NCBI GenBank assembly: GCA_028023455.1
Contig: JAQFVV010006312.1
Location: forward strand, 3,619,835 to 3,683,834
DNA: 64,000 nucleotides
From: Epiperipatus broadwayi
Taxonomy: Eukaryota; Onychophora; Udeonychophora; Euonychophora; Peripatidae
Reading direction: 5' to 3'
This document shows, in pieces, positions 37,137 through 47,561 of this stretch. A program made the position numbers and the translations under genes. The notes under the pieces are model-generated. The model did no database searches and was not told the origin of the DNA. It saw nothing but the letters and a program-made list of their open reading frames with translations. Each line of letters opens with the position of its first letter. Positions within the stretch are counted from its first letter, which is position 1.

Positions 37137-37925
37137 TATATATATATATGCACAGTTAACTTCCTCTGTACAATCTGTTCTATACATTTAAACTAATTTA
37201 AACCATGTAACCATATACTTCATCAATAAAAATTATGTTTAAGATAAATTGGTTTATTCAAACGTTAAAAATTCCGAATTGATTTTTAGCTCAAGCGTTC
37301 TTTAACATCACTTCCTAGAAGAAATCACCCATAAAATCATTTATTTTAATTACTGAGATATTTTTGTATATTTTGTTAGTACATATATTCCGCTTATGTT
37401 TGTATAATATGGAGAGTGACGAAGTCAAAAAATAATTAAAGATCTAGTGAATATCTTCAATGGTAAGTTTAATTTTGAAAAAAATGTAAAAAAGAAAGCA
37501 ATTTCAGATTGTAGTTTTTAAAGTATTAAAAAATTAATATAAGATCATCATCAGATATCATATTATTAATAAATAATTATAAATAATAAAATACAAATAA
37601 TGATAAAAACCATAATATGTATACATTTATATGCCAAAAATACTTAGCATAATATTTAATAATCTTTGACAAAGATATTATGCCCATTGTGCATTATACA
37701 CCTTGAAGCTTTTAGAATAGCTGCTTATTATTATATTTTTGCTACTTTTGACTACAGACATTAGAGACATATAAAAAAGGTGAAGAAAAAACAGTTGAAT
37801 AATTTAGAAAAGGGTACAAACTGATTGCAAAAATCGCAAAAAGATTTAAAAAAAAAATGGAGGACAACAATGAAAAAAATTACAAAACATTTTTAAAACA
37901 ATTGAATAAGAATAAATAATTATAA
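35630..37925. other. AT-rich, no gene seen
   Basis: Contains a long TA array at about 37089-37150. The open frame at 36475-36735 is hydrophobic, AT-driven and without motifs. I give it no weight. Confidence 0.4.
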
Positions 37926-38530
37926 GTATATATATATATAAGTTGATATGGAAATTTTATTAAGGTTAAAGATATAAATGCTATGTTTTGCAATTTCATT
38001 CATATATGATTTCAATTATAAATATACAGGTATTTTTGCTTGATCAGGTCATGATATTGATTTTTTTAATACCAGAATCCTATCCAGATGTGACACTGTC
38101 TACCAATATAAGATCAGAGAAGCCATTTAGCTACTAAAAAGACCAAATTGCAAATATGATGACATCTGCAAACTTCCTCCTGTTTGAAATATTTTTTTTT
38201 AAAAAAAACATATTACTCTGAAGATTTTATTTTATTTTTCAATTTTATATATCTGTTTTTTTTTTCTATTGGTGGAACTGTAACATTATTTACAATGTCT
38301 TTACAATCATTTTTATAATAATCTATTTATTTTATTTTTCAATTTTATATATCTGTTGTTTTTTTTTTATTGGTAGAACTTTAACATTATTTACAATGTC
38401 TTTACAATCATTTTTATAATAATCTATTCATCATTCAGCTTATGTCTTGTGTCTTCAAGGTGAAATGTTAGTATTTTTATAATCAATTGTAAACAGATTA
38501 ATCCACAAAATATATCATTTATTCATATAT
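37925..38530 (+). mobile_element. Internally deleted Penelope-like element
   Basis: A diverged copy of the terminal repeat (about 37938-38050, including the hairpin remnant TTGCTTGATCAGG) runs directly into the last part of the GIY-YIG region. That part reads ILSRCDTVYQYKIREAI, with stops, at about 38060-38190. Then come a 3' untranslated part and a second terminal repeat (about 38440-38530, ending CCACAAAATATATC). The remainder of the coding region is missing. The 3' part includes a 101-base tandem duplication. Confidence 0.6.
38226..38426 (+). repeat. 101-base tandem duplication
   Basis: TTTTATTTTTCAATTTTATA through TTTATAATAATCTA occurs twice in tandem with few differences. It corresponds to the Penelope 3' non-coding segment (TTGGTGGAACTTTAACATT also seen at about 35450). 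Confidence 0.8.
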
Positions 38531-40001
38531 ACATGTATGTATATGCATGCTCAAGACTCATGTTATGACCAGTGAATTTGCACATGTTAGCCAGAAGTGA
38601 TGGACCAAAAGCAATATTTAACTGGAATAAAACATTAATAAGAATAATAGCTTCTCTGCTAAGTTTTGTTAATAATGAATGCACATATGAAATACTCAAT
38701 ACAAATTAATTTGTATACAATAAAATAGGGACATTAAGCATGTCTGATTAACTTATATCAAATGAAAGTTAATGCCAAGTTTTAAATTTCCAAAAACTTA
38801 AGAAAGAAGAAATAAATATTGGAAATAATGTAATATAATAAAAGTAAGAATGTCTTTAAAGAGTAAGATTATCAGAAGAGTAAGAGGGATCCTTATACCA
38901 TATCTCTTCATGGTGTGCCAGATTAAATATATTGTATATAAATATATTTTTAATTTCAAATGTCACTAAATCTGTAAATCTTTCAGAGATAGTATTTTTA
39001 TATTAGATTTTAAATCTTTATTTCTCATAGTTTTATAATATGGTATTTAGTACACATGTGTCAATTATTGATCAATATAATATTATAAAAGCATAATCAC
39101 TATTATTTGTCATTGATGCATTTAACAATGTAAATTATTGTTTTATGCATAAATGTTAGTCTTTATAGCCAACAAATACACAATCTCTCTTTGGGTTTTA
39201 TAGAATAATATTTTGCTTGAGATCACAAAGAAAAATCTTCAGCCTCTCACTTCATTTTTAAATAAAATATAAGGAATACCATGTGGTGAGAGTATTCTTG
39301 TTACTAAAACGATAAACATTTAAGCTCATTATCACGTTTTACAGACACAAAATGCAACATAAATCATTTTCTTATACATAAATGTCAGTCTTCGGGTCCA
39401 TATAACAAGACATGCAATGCCTATTTATACTTACTAGCAATATTTTAGCCAGCATTATTTTAAAAACGCTTAAAATAAATATTACAATAATATGTTGTGG
39501 CAATATCAAATATCAGCAAAAAAAATATCATTTATATTGCATACCAAAATTTACAAAAACTCAACAGATGTTGAAATATTTCTATATTTATCATCAGATA
39601 TTTTCATTCCTTGATTATGAACTGACAGATTGGAGCTTATTTTATTCCACTATTTTATTTAACTTAAAATATATTTAGAATTTTGATAATTATCTAAGTT
39701 TTCTTTTTGAATTTAATTATGCCAATGTGCTCACAAATTTAAAATATGTTATATATTTATATTTTATAACCAGCTATGATTTTTTTTTAAAAAATAACTT
39801 TATATAAAATATAATAAACATTTTATTTTTATTTTTAATGCATAATATTTTAAGGTAATATGTAATTGCTTGACAATTTTTTTTTTAAAAAAACTTCAAC
39901 TTTCACATTATAAATAGTGTAATTATCCCCATATACTTAATTAATTAATTAATTAATTAATTCTAGTATATAATTAATTATTATTATTTTTTTATATCTA
40001 T

Positions 40002-40182
40002 TAACGAATCGAAAAATAAAAAGCTTTTGGTTTTATTTCAAAGCTTTTCCTGAATTTTTGTCTTCCAGAAAAACTATTATGATCCAACATTGTTCGTTTG
40101 AAATGTGATAATATCGATCCATCATAAGATAGTTTGAATTGTTGAATTGTTTCAAATATTAGTTTTTCATGAAGACAAATCT
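40002..40182 (-). CDS. Candidate terminal exon of the minus-strand gene
   Basis: Starts after an acceptor (TTTAATTTATAG) at about 40183 and runs 59 codons to a TAA. The peptide contains HEKLIFETIQQFKLSYDG, then HFKRTMLDHNSFSGRQKFRK. Residue use is clearly protein-like for such AT-rich DNA. Its frame (phase 0) does not join directly to the 42237-42299 segment (phase 2). Either a small exon is missing, for instance near 40535-40550, or it belongs to another transcript. No family recognised. Confidence 0.4.
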
Positions 40183-40894
40183 ATAAATTAAAAAATGAAT
40201 GAATTACGGTTAAATAAGCATTAACCTTTAGGTCATTAAAAATGTGGTACAAGTTTCATATTTGCTTATAATATTTCATCTCAGATAAATGAAATGTTAA
40301 ACACACGAAATATTTTAATTACAAAATATTAAAAGGGAAATCAAAATGTCACCAAAATATAATATGCCATGAATATAATGTGGCATGAATATATGTGCTT
40401 TCATATGTCTAATATGTGATGCTACATCTTTGAAAATATTTATATAATCCACAGTATTTCACAAATGGTAGAAATATCAGTTACAATGAGTAATTAAATA
40501 TTATTATTATATAATAAGATTAATGGAAGTGTAAACACCCGGAGCATTAGGTCTAAAATTAAGATAAGTTAGAAAAGGAAAATGAAAATCTTAACAATTA
40601 TTAAAAAAATATTTAAGACATTATTGAAAAAAAAAATCTTTGAGATTTGTTTTATACAAACTTTATATTGATGGAACGTATAATATTTTAATACTATTTT
40701 CATAATCAATTTTTTTTATTTATTATGGATATTGTATAAACACAAATGGGGCAGTATAGCTATTTTTACAAAACTTGTATTTTTGTCATAAAAAATAATA
40801 AAATTTAGAAAAACTTTAAAATCAATTTCTTTTTTATTTAATAAAATAAATATTTGAGTACAGGTGTAATATATGTATACTGAACTTTAAATGT

Positions 40895-41040
40895 AATTAG
40901 AGAGGATTTGTACACAGACTTTCAGGATTCCTTCAGCTATCTACTGTAAATTGGAAGATCTTTGACTTTTTCACATGCACATGGTCAATTTTATTGATTA
41001 TAACTTGAAAGTCTCTGTTCAAATCCCCTCTAATTAAAAT
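40895..41040. mobile_element. Foldback of tRNA-derived SINE ends
   Basis: The two ends are inverted repeats of about 30 bases, beginning TAATTAGAG.GGATTTG and containing ACAGAGACTTT-like sequence. Read on the plus strand, the right end holds GTTCAAATCCCC, a B-box-like promoter motif, preceded by AAAGTCTCT. The left end is the same sequence inverted. A related single end is at 25037-25090. Confidence 0.5.
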
Positions 41041-41907
41041 AAATATTGTGTTGTAACAAGAACAAAATAATAACTGAAATAAAATACAATAAATCAGAAA
41101 AACTGTAATGTAAGAATTAGTAAATATGGCTTATGAAGAATTAAATAATGCTTCCATGTTTTTACATTTTCACTTTGTTCAAAGAAAAAAAGCTTATCCA
41201 TGCAGAAATATGTTCCATCATGTCAATAGAATGATATGTTATGAGTAGTGATGGGTCGAGAAAAAATAATTTAATTATTGATTGATTTTAATTTTAAAAT
41301 CTAAATAAACTTCCATTTATCTAGCTTAAAGTTTTAAATTAGTCTCTTGTTATTATATTTTTCTTTTATGAAATACATCCATATTTAAAAATTTATTTAT
41401 TTATTTTGCAATATTTTTTTATTGTATGGGTTTCTTAAAATTACTTCATGATGAAGTATTCACCAAATGTTACAAATATGTACTCATTTCTTATCAAGTA
41501 TATGAATGGATGTCAAATAATTCTTTTTTAATTTCAAAATTTCTATCCTCATCATTCATTTAAATAATTTGTGAACAATTTTTATATTATTGTTTGTTTG
41601 TTTTACATTTTTAAGCTATTTTATAAGTGAATCTTAGAAAAGATATTTGTACATTTTAGATCTAATTTCTTGCAATATTTAATCTTAAATTTAGAGACAA
41701 ATAAATTTTTAATTATCTGTTAAACTTAATATCACTTTATAAATTATTGTTATTAATGACATTTTCAAATGAAAATTTAATTGGAGGCTATTTTTAAGCA
41801 TTAAGCCAATAAAATACTTATAAAATATTTATTAATGAATTTGATATACAAAATTAACAAAGCGTATGCCACACTTGAATGTGAAGCTGTAAAGATACAC
41901 AGAAATT

Positions 41908-41975
41908 ATTACACACTAAGCGCTTTCGAGGTCTTTTGCCTCATATTCATAGTGGTACTGTGAGCTGCAGAAATT
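41908..41975 (-). ncRNA. Hammerhead-like motif, GCGCTTTCGAGG family
   Basis: On the minus strand: TATGAATATGAGG, AAAAGA-containing loop, CCTCGAAAGCGC. The layout (degraded CUGANGA, one unpaired base, a GAGG/CCTC stem II, then GAAA) is the same as in the Penelope termini and SINE family of this window. The CUGANGA box is damaged, so activity is unlikely. It may be the terminus of another retroelement family. Confidence 0.3.
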
Positions 41976-42106
41976 AATGAATTTGATAAACTAATAATAA
42001 CATTAATAGGCAACACTATTTCTCTCTCCAATTCATAAAATTTATACAAATAATGTATTTCTTCCAAGTCCACATAATTCATTGTTAATATTAGTAATTA
42101 ATTATT

Positions 42107-42196
42107 AAAACAGGCAAAACTCTTTATATGTATTGCCACTCAGTGCAAGCCAGAGTTGACAGTTATAGGCCAGCATAAGAAATAATGATCATGTGA
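42107..42196 (+). mobile_element. Short SINE-like copy (AAAACAGGCAAAACTC family)
   Basis: A 90-base element beginning AAAACAGGCAAAACTC and ending AATGATCATGTGA. It is flanked by a perfect 12-base target duplication TAATTAATTATT (42095-42106 and 42197-42208). The interior, including the hammerhead-like core of longer members, is deleted. Inserted next to the 42237-42299 candidate exon. Confidence 0.75.
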
Positions 42197-42236
42197 TAAT
42201 TAATTATTGATATTACTAGTTGTTTTATTTAATTAC

Positions 42237-42299
42237 ATTGTTGCTTCTGACATCAAAAATGTTATAGCATTAGTAATACAAATTTTACAGTTTTCTGTA
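42237..42299 (-). CDS. Candidate small exon of the minus-strand gene
   Basis: 63 bases, preceded by an acceptor (ATTATGTGTAG) and followed by GTAATT. Phase 2 in and phase 2 out, open throughout (TENCKICITNAITFLMSEAT), and compatible with the phase-2 end of the 43032-43156 segment. Short, so confidence is limited. Confidence 0.3.
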
Positions 42300-43031
42300 C
42301 TACACATAATTGATAAAAAGGAAGTAATGAATTAGTATAAATCTCACATTGGCTTTAAAGTAATCTTAGATAAAAAGCAATTTCTATTTTAAAATTAAAC
42401 TAATTTGTTTCTTATTTATCTTTTGTTTTTTTTAAATTTTATAGCTATCAAAAATATTAAATTCATAATTTAAGTAAATATTTACAAATTTACTAACAAT
42501 AATAGTCTATTTTGAAAGATGTTCATCAATATCATAAGAAACAATACAGTTTTCTAAAATATATACTAAATTTATTTTAATATGATTCATTACTAGATTT
42601 TAACCATATCTTAAACTATTAATATTTTATTAAAAAGTTTTTTTATATATAAATACTTAATAGTCAACTAATTTTTATTATAAAAAAATTATATATATAT
42701 ATAATATAATATTCACATTTTAAGTTTACATCATCAAATCAATTGCTAATATAATATATCATTTAGTTGCTTAAACATATAACAAAATATATTCAACATA
42801 TTATTTTTATTTCATTTCATAAAATTATTTCTCCTAAGTTTTTTAATGTATTGTTTGTTTTATTATAATTTCACTACCTAATTTAAATAATCTATAACAT
42901 TTTTTTAAAATTTAAATATTAATGTTAAAATTTTTAAAATGTAACTTCATATTTTCTGTAAATAAATATAGTGTAATTACAAAGTTGGGTGATGAAACTA
43001 CTAATATTCATTTCAAATAGTGATATTTAAC

Positions 43032-43156
43032 TTTTCTGGATTTAGAATATTCAGTTGCAAAGCAAGAGATAACACTTTGATAACTTTGGCATTTACAGCT
43101 GTCTTTGATATTTGTTTACCAGTTTTGCTTTCATATGATTTCAGTAAAATCAGGAA
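43032..43156 (-). CDS. Candidate exon of an unrecognised minus-strand gene
   Basis: Bounded by a good acceptor (AATATTATTTTAG) and a weaker donor (GTTAAA). It holds 41 codons plus two bases, all open, including LKSYESKTGKQISKTAVNAK and then VIKVLSLALQLNILNPE. Helical, HEAT/ARM-like texture. Phase 0 at its start matches the phase-0 end of 44110-44244. Without a donor it would read six more codons to a TGA, so it could also be a last exon. Function unknown. Confidence 0.5.
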
Positions 43157-43334
43157 CTAAAATAATATTGATTTATTAATTATAAAATAAATCTCAATAA
43201 AATCCTAACACAAAAAAGCTAATTAGGCTTCTAATTTGTAATTTATTTGTTCTAAGGATCAAAAACACTTCTGAAAGATTATTAGAGCACTCTTAAAATT
43301 CATTTAAAATAATAGAATTCATTTAAAATAATTA

Positions 43335-43690
43335 CTAAGGGAAATGTATGGTGGTACCAGCGATATAATGCCAAGGAGGGAGTGCAAGTTTTGAGTATGC
43401 AACTTTACAAAATAATATAAAGAAATGGCCTTGGCTTTGGATAGGCATTTCAACTTTTATTTGGGCATCTCTATCCTGCTCACAGCTCAAGCCTGGCCCA
43501 CACCCAGGAGATATGTAACTGTGGGGATGTATGCAAAATAATTCGTATGTGCCATTATAGCACACTACTGGGAACCATGGAGTAAAACAGGGGGAACAGA
43601 TTTAACCGTTGACGACCTTTGAAAACAGTATGGTTTCAGCACCCAAGCATATTTGCTAGCAACACACAGTTAAATTTTAAATATACTTAG
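43335..43690 (-). other. GC-richer segment, possible solo LTR or SINE
   Basis: Markedly richer in G and C than its surroundings. On the minus strand it begins TGTGTTGCTAGC and contains CCCAAATAAAAG, a poly(A)-signal-like motif. It lies in the presumed intron between two candidate exons. The 76-codon minus frame inside has Cys-rich patches but no known domain. A decayed LTR, perhaps of the gypsy element at 45-47 kb, is one reading. I could not find its partner. Confidence 0.3.
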
Positions 43691-44109
43691 TAAAAGGGCA
43701 ATTCATTTAAGAACATAAATAGCTCTCTCTCAAATTTATTTTAATAGCCAGAAGACTCACAACAAAGCTTAGAGAAATAAATACTTATTCTAATAAAATT
43801 GTTATACGTAAGAAATACTTTTTAAACATATATAATAGATGGGAGGGGGGAAATGCATGTTTGCAGTTTAATAGATTAATATGGCAACCAAACATTATTA
43901 AATTTCCCTACATAACTCGCATATGCCTAAAGAAAAATATTACAATAAAGAATTAAATAAAACATTTACAGATACATATGAAAATTAACCCAAGCACAAG
44001 TTCAGCATGCATTAAAAGATACTTGAATAAACACATAAATATGGAGTATATAAAAAAATTATTAGCTATAGTGTGAAAGTTTCATGAGGCCTCAAGTTAA
44101 CTTTATTAC

Positions 44110-44244
44110 CTCATTTTGACAGATCAGTCCTAGGGTATTTTCAATTTTGCACAAGAGTTCTTGAGCAAAATTTTGATTTCCTTGGATTTGTTGTTCAGCA
44201 GCAGCAGTTAGTATATAGATTTCAGGAGCAGCATTCTTTGGACC
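44110..44244 (-). CDS. Candidate exon of an unrecognised minus-strand gene
   Basis: Exactly 45 codons, phase 0 at both ends, between an acceptor (CCTTAGAATGACAG) and a donor (GAG followed by GTAATAA). The peptide runs GPKNAAPEIYILTAAAEQQI, then a helical stretch with FAQELLCKIENTLGLICQNE. On the opposite strand the segment is also open but with unnatural Gln/Phe runs. Splice signals and phase match with both neighbours support the minus strand. No family recognised. I infer an alpha-helical cellular protein. Confidence 0.55.
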
Positions 44245-44375
44245 CTGTCATTCTAAGGTTAAATGATTTCAAAACTTGTTTTACTAATAATCAAGCCAGT
44301 CAGTCCAATAACACAAATAAAACAAGTAATCAGAAAATATTTATAATGTCCAAGTTTTCAGAATTACAAAAATAC

Positions 44376-44608
44376 AATTTTGCTGTCACAATATGCATCA
44401 GACTCATCAATAATACAATCAGCCCTATTTATATGCTCTTTCAGATTATAATCTAACCCTGTGGTGGTAAAAATCCATTCCTTAATTTATTAATAAATTG
44501 GAAAACATGGAATCCACTTTTTAAATTAAATCTGCTCATAAACTCTGTTATTATAATCTTATCAAAATCTATTAGTAAAACTGGCACCAACATAGTTAAA
44601 ATTAGCCA
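44376..44608 (-). CDS. Candidate exon(s), with an apparent one-base frame shift
   Basis: Minus-strand coding-like sequence. First, about 47 codons reading through LLIDFDKIIITEFMSRFNLK and GFHVFQFINKLRNGFLPPQ end at a TAG (about 44456). The adjacent frame, shifted by one base, continues without a gap with LDYNLKEHINRADCIIDES and on to a donor (GTATTT) in phase 0, joining 44110-44244. Either a CAG at 44459-44461 is an acceptor and the first part belongs to another exon, or one base is missing here (mutation or sequence error). The 5' limit is uncertain. Confidence 0.45.
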
Positions 44609-45099
44609 CTATTGTCTTTTCCTTACCCTCACTGATTTAAAAAGAAAAATGGCATGATTTTGAAAAAGTAAATAAAATTTTATATTTATAACTTTCTTTT
44701 GAATTTAATGTTCAAAATCTATTTATCAATGATATTACTTTATTAAATGCGAACAAATATAGCGAAATAACATCACAAAATAAACAGACTCAAAACAAAC
44801 AAACTTTAAACAACAATTATTTCATAACCTTTTTAAAATATTATCACAGTATGTGTAGATTTTTTTATTTTTTTTATTATTTTTTTATTACATGACCTAC
44901 TTTATTGTACAAGCATATATACATAAAATATACTTGATGGTTTGAAAATAAAACCATTTAAGACAATTTTAATTATTATAAAACCCTGGGCACACCATTA
45001 GACATATAAATTTAGGTGGGATTTTGGTAAATATATGCAGTACACACACAATACAATAAAATTAGGGTTTTAAATAAGGCGTGAGAATTGGAAACAGGA

Positions 45100-47250
45100 A
45101 GGCAAGATGAAACTAAGATTGGTAAGACATATCTTACTGTTTAACATTCCCTTAGTACATCAAAAAATTTTTTAAAAAAAAAAAGGTTTTACACCCAGTG
45201 TTTACTAGCATTTTTGAATATCAACAAAAAAATTTGACAAGGGGCAATGAGATTTAATGATATACCCAAATCATATTTCAACATTTTCTCATGTGGGTGA
45301 TCAAAGGAAGGTTTCAAACTTTTAGCATTATATGTCCCTTTAAGTGTTCCATTGTCTTCTAGTAAATATGCATTTGGGCCACATATGTGCTTTATTATGT
45401 ATGGCCCCTGATCCAGTGGGAAAAACTTGTACTTTTTTTGATCCCGATCGCTGGGTGTTGTGGTTCTTACCCACACTTGATCCCCGATTTAAAATTGGTG
45501 CAGTCTCCATTCCTTATGCTGCCTCCTTTCAGCCCTCGAGGTTAAACGCCAGTGTACAGTGTGTCAGTCTTCTTTGATGTTGATCCTTAAATGAGAGCTC
45601 AGATTTACCAAAATGGAGGCACATAGGTGTCAGTCCTGTAGCCTCATTAATGGTCCCATTGATATATTGAAAAACTTTAGTGGTTTGGTTTACCCAACCC
45701 CAGTGATCATGGTGGATATAAGTTCTAAATAACCGGTTGATTTCATGCAAAACCCTCTTGCAAGGATTAGATTGGGGATTCTGGATTGATGTCAGGATGT
45801 GCTTGAGACACTGTGTTTTTATCTAATTTTGCCATCCCTGCATGGTGAATGTAGAGCCATGGTCAGAGAGAATCATCTCTGGCTTTCCAATATTTATGAA
45901 TTACTTGTGTTGTAATGCTTTGGTAGCACTCCGCATGTCTGCTTTTAAAACAGGGTAAGCCCATGCATACTGCCAAAAAAATCATGGTTAATAAGAGGTA
46001 TTGGAACTTACAGTATGATGGCAATGGCCCATAATGGTCAATTGCTAATATTTTGTTAGGTCCTGATGGAATAATGGAGGCTGTAGCACGATTATAAATT
46101 TTATTTGGTGGTTTATTCTTCACACAGATGGTATATTTCTGGAGGGTACACAAAGTGTCCTGGTACATCTGAGGCCAATGAAACTGTCACTGCAATACTT
46201 CAGTCTTCTTGGGACTGTAATGTCCTACCAGGCTGTGCATGTAACTAATTAACTGTCTTCTCAGCTGGGGTGGCACCAGGATTTTCCCATGACTTACCCT
46301 CCTTTTCTACCTGTTGTTGTAAAAGCCCATTCTGTAATTTGTACTTCATTTTCCCTCTTCCAGTGGTGCATTCTTGCATAGGATTTCCTTGTCACTGAAT
46401 CTCTTGCATCAACTCTTTATATTGGGGTTGCTTTTCTTGCCAGTGTCGCAAATTTTTTAACTTCTGCTCAATATCATTGTCCAGCATATTGGTCATAATG
46501 GATAACTGCTGGTTTTCAAATATAGGATTGCATGGCTTTATTTTCATGGCATGATGACTTAATACATTGGGCACTATATTTTCAGAGCCTGGGCAGTAAA
46601 TTACTCTATAGCAGAATTTCTGAAATGAGAGACTCCATCATAAAAGGCGATCATTATTGAGGTAGCTCTTGTTCATAAATTCTAGACACCAGTGGTCTGT
46701 GATGATGATCACTTCTGAACCCAGTAAGACCAGACTAAATTTATTGCATGCTCACACAATGGCCAGTGTCTCCTATTTTATGACAGTGTAATTTTTCTCA
46801 GCTCCCTTCAATGTACAGCTGCTGAATAGTAATACTTGGTAATGGCCTGCTGGACTGAACTGAAATAGCACAGCACCCAAACCTTTCTTGCTGCTATTGA
46901 TCTGTACATAGAAAGGGTGTGCAAAATCTGGGTAACAGAACATTATGCTTTGGAGACATTTTTTTTAATTTTTGTAAAAATCACTCTGATGTTGTGGGGT
47001 CCATTCCCATTGATGGTGTGGTTTCACTAATTCTAGTAGCATGGAAGTATCCTTCATAAATCCTGGCTAAAACTTGTGATAATAATTACAGAGGCCCAGG
47101 AAGGATCGAATTTGCTTCCAGTTAACAGGTCGGAGGAAATCCTTGATTGCCTCTATCTTATCAGGATGGATACAGATTTCTTGTCCATTCATGATGTGAC
47201 CAAGAAATGAAATTTCTTCCAGGGCAAAACAGCTCTTTTTAAAGTTTACA
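45100..47250 (-). pseudogene. Decayed Ty3/gypsy pol: RT, RNase H, integrase
   Basis: Minus-strand relic with many stops and shifts. In order: end of RT (SFLGHIMNG, IEAIKDFLRPVNWKQIRSFL) at about 47250-47030; RNase H (YPDFAHPFYV, GAVLFQFSPAGHYQV, NYTVIK.ETLAIV) at about 46960-46700; a linker with IITDHWCLEFM and PNVLSHHAMK at 46690-46520; the integrase zinc region (LVGHYSPKKTE, CTLQKYTICVKNK) at about 46240-46090; a core with ILAIDHYGPLPS and the second acidic motif SDHGSTF in a shifted frame at about 45870; and a C-terminal GTYNAKSLKP tail at 45310-45250. The same tail motif survives in element A. Protease and gag are not contiguous with it. Confidence 0.85.
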
Positions 47251-47561
47251 ATGTTCCCTTAACAAATCCTTAAGTGATTTTTTTTTGTGTAAGCAATTTT
47301 GTTTAATCCATATTACTTAGCTTTCTATGATCCAATATTGTATAATTTCAGTCCTTAGCAATAGATATAGAGGTGTATAGGCCATCAAAACTATTTGGGT
47401 TTTTTGGGTAGGTTTATTTTAATTCCATTATTATACATATATTCCTAAAAGAGAGCTGCAAATTTAATTCCACTATGAAATAACAATCCCTGGGCATTAG
47501 GACTTGCACAAATATTGAATAAATTCAGTAAAGTTCTGGTAATATATATATATAATTCTAT

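Noticed and set aside
39412-39678. 88-codon plus-strand frame
   Set aside because: AT-driven composition (Ile, Lys, Tyr, Phe), no motif and no context.
43335-43565. 76-codon minus frame with Cys patches
   Set aside because: Lies in a GC-richer repeat-like block between candidate exons. No family motif and no splice phase that fits the neighbours.
44238-44456. 72-codon plus-strand frame (MDPVILRLNDF start)
   Set aside because: The same interval reads better on the minus strand with splice signals and matching phases. The plus frame has unnatural Gln, Asn and Phe runs.
44608-44632. An 18-base GT...AG intron between a TGAGG block and the 44-kb exon
   Set aside because: Far below any usual animal intron length. 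The upstream sequence is not convincingly coding.
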